NCBI RefSeq assembly: GCF_947503125.1 | Contig: NZ_CANNCR010000039.1 | Coordinates: forward strand, 1-42,550 | Reading direction: 5' to 3' | DNA length: 42,550 bases | DNA from: an uncultured Metabacillus sp. | GTDB lineage: Bacteria; Bacillota; Bacilli; Bacillales; Bacillaceae | Shown: positions 42,515 to 42,550 of the stretch, piece after piece | Layout: every line of letters starts with the position of its first letter | How positions within the stretch are numbered: the first letter of the stretch is position 1 | Translations under genes and position numbers: made by a program | Notes under the pieces: model-generated | The model's database searches: none | Told to the model about the DNA's origin: nothing | Seen by the model: the letters and a program-made list of their open reading frames with translations, nothing else

Positions 42515-42550
42515 CTAGCGAATATCCGATAGCTTGTACTCTATTCCATG
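42515..42550 (-). CDS. possible C-terminal end of a gene entering from the right
   Basis: One minus-strand frame is open from the edge and ends at TAG (42515-42517), 11 nt before the terminator stem; it reads HGIEYKLSDIR. In B. subtilis the gene upstream of yabG is rsmA (ksgA), but this peptide is too short for me to recognise. The terminator right behind it supports a real gene end. Confidence 0.3.
   Translation of the reverse strand, partial: HGIEYKLSDIR

Overview
The window is an A+T-rich, Firmicutes-type chromosomal segment. Every protein and tRNA gene I can support lies on the minus strand. Gene content and order match the lysS-to-yabG ('yac-yab') part of the origin-proximal chromosome of Bacillus subtilis, read right to left. 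The forespore and mother-cell genes (spoIIE, spoVT, fin, sspF, spoVG, yabG, yabPQ) and the sporulation-type promoters point to an endospore-forming member of the Bacillaceae. Sequence differences and many interspersed repeats show that it is not B. subtilis itself. Identifications rest on remembered families and motifs; no search was run.

Layout, left to right: an rRNA-operon-type leader and promoter at the left edge, a small putative membrane protein, then lysS. Next comes a tight p-aminobenzoate/folate operon read from right to left: pabB, pabA, pabC, folP, folB, folK, yazB, dusB. Then cysK, a PrsA-like foldase (yacD), hslO, coaX, ftsH, hprT, tilS, and the sporulation kinase/vWA pair yabT-yabS with spoIIE. 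Two tRNA genes (Met, Glu) precede yabR, divIC, yabQ and yabP. They are followed by rqcP(yabO), yabN(mazG), yabM, spoVT, mfd, fin, pth, ctc, prs, glmU, spoVG, ridA(yabJ), purR, ispE, sspF, veg and yabG. The right edge holds terminators and possibly the last codons of another minus-strand gene.

The genes form several working groups. PabA/B/C make p-aminobenzoate from chorismate, and FolP/B/K feed it into folate. Prs makes PRPP, which is used by HprT and sensed by PurR. GlmU and IspE supply envelope precursors. TilS, LysS, DusB, Pth, Ctc and RqcP serve tRNA and ribosome function. Fin, SpoIIE, YabS/YabT, SpoVT, SspF, YabP/YabQ, SpoVG and YabG belong to the sporulation programme. Readable promoters fit this: sigma-A for housekeeping units, sigma-A with a 21-bp spacer plus Spo0A boxes for spoIIE, sigma-F for yabS, sigma-F/G for fin, sigma-G-like for spoVT and sspF, sigma-B for ctc, sigma-H for spoVG, and weaker sigma-E (yabP) and sigma-K (yabG) candidates.

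The most unusual feature is a family of roughly 120-170 bp interspersed palindromic repeats. They fill most gaps between transcription units (11.9-12.3, 21.6, 23.8-24.2, 27.6-27.8, 34.2, 36.9-37.1, 39.9-40.06, 40.5 and 42.3 kb). Their hairpin arms vary between copies in a compensating way, and their tails and insert modules are shared. Other points worth checking are an apparent ATC start codon for folB, a TRAP-like row of GAG triplets over the pabA ribosome-binding site, and a strong alternative TTG start upstream of spoVT. I see no new multi-gene system; the protein-coding content is conserved core and sporulation genes.
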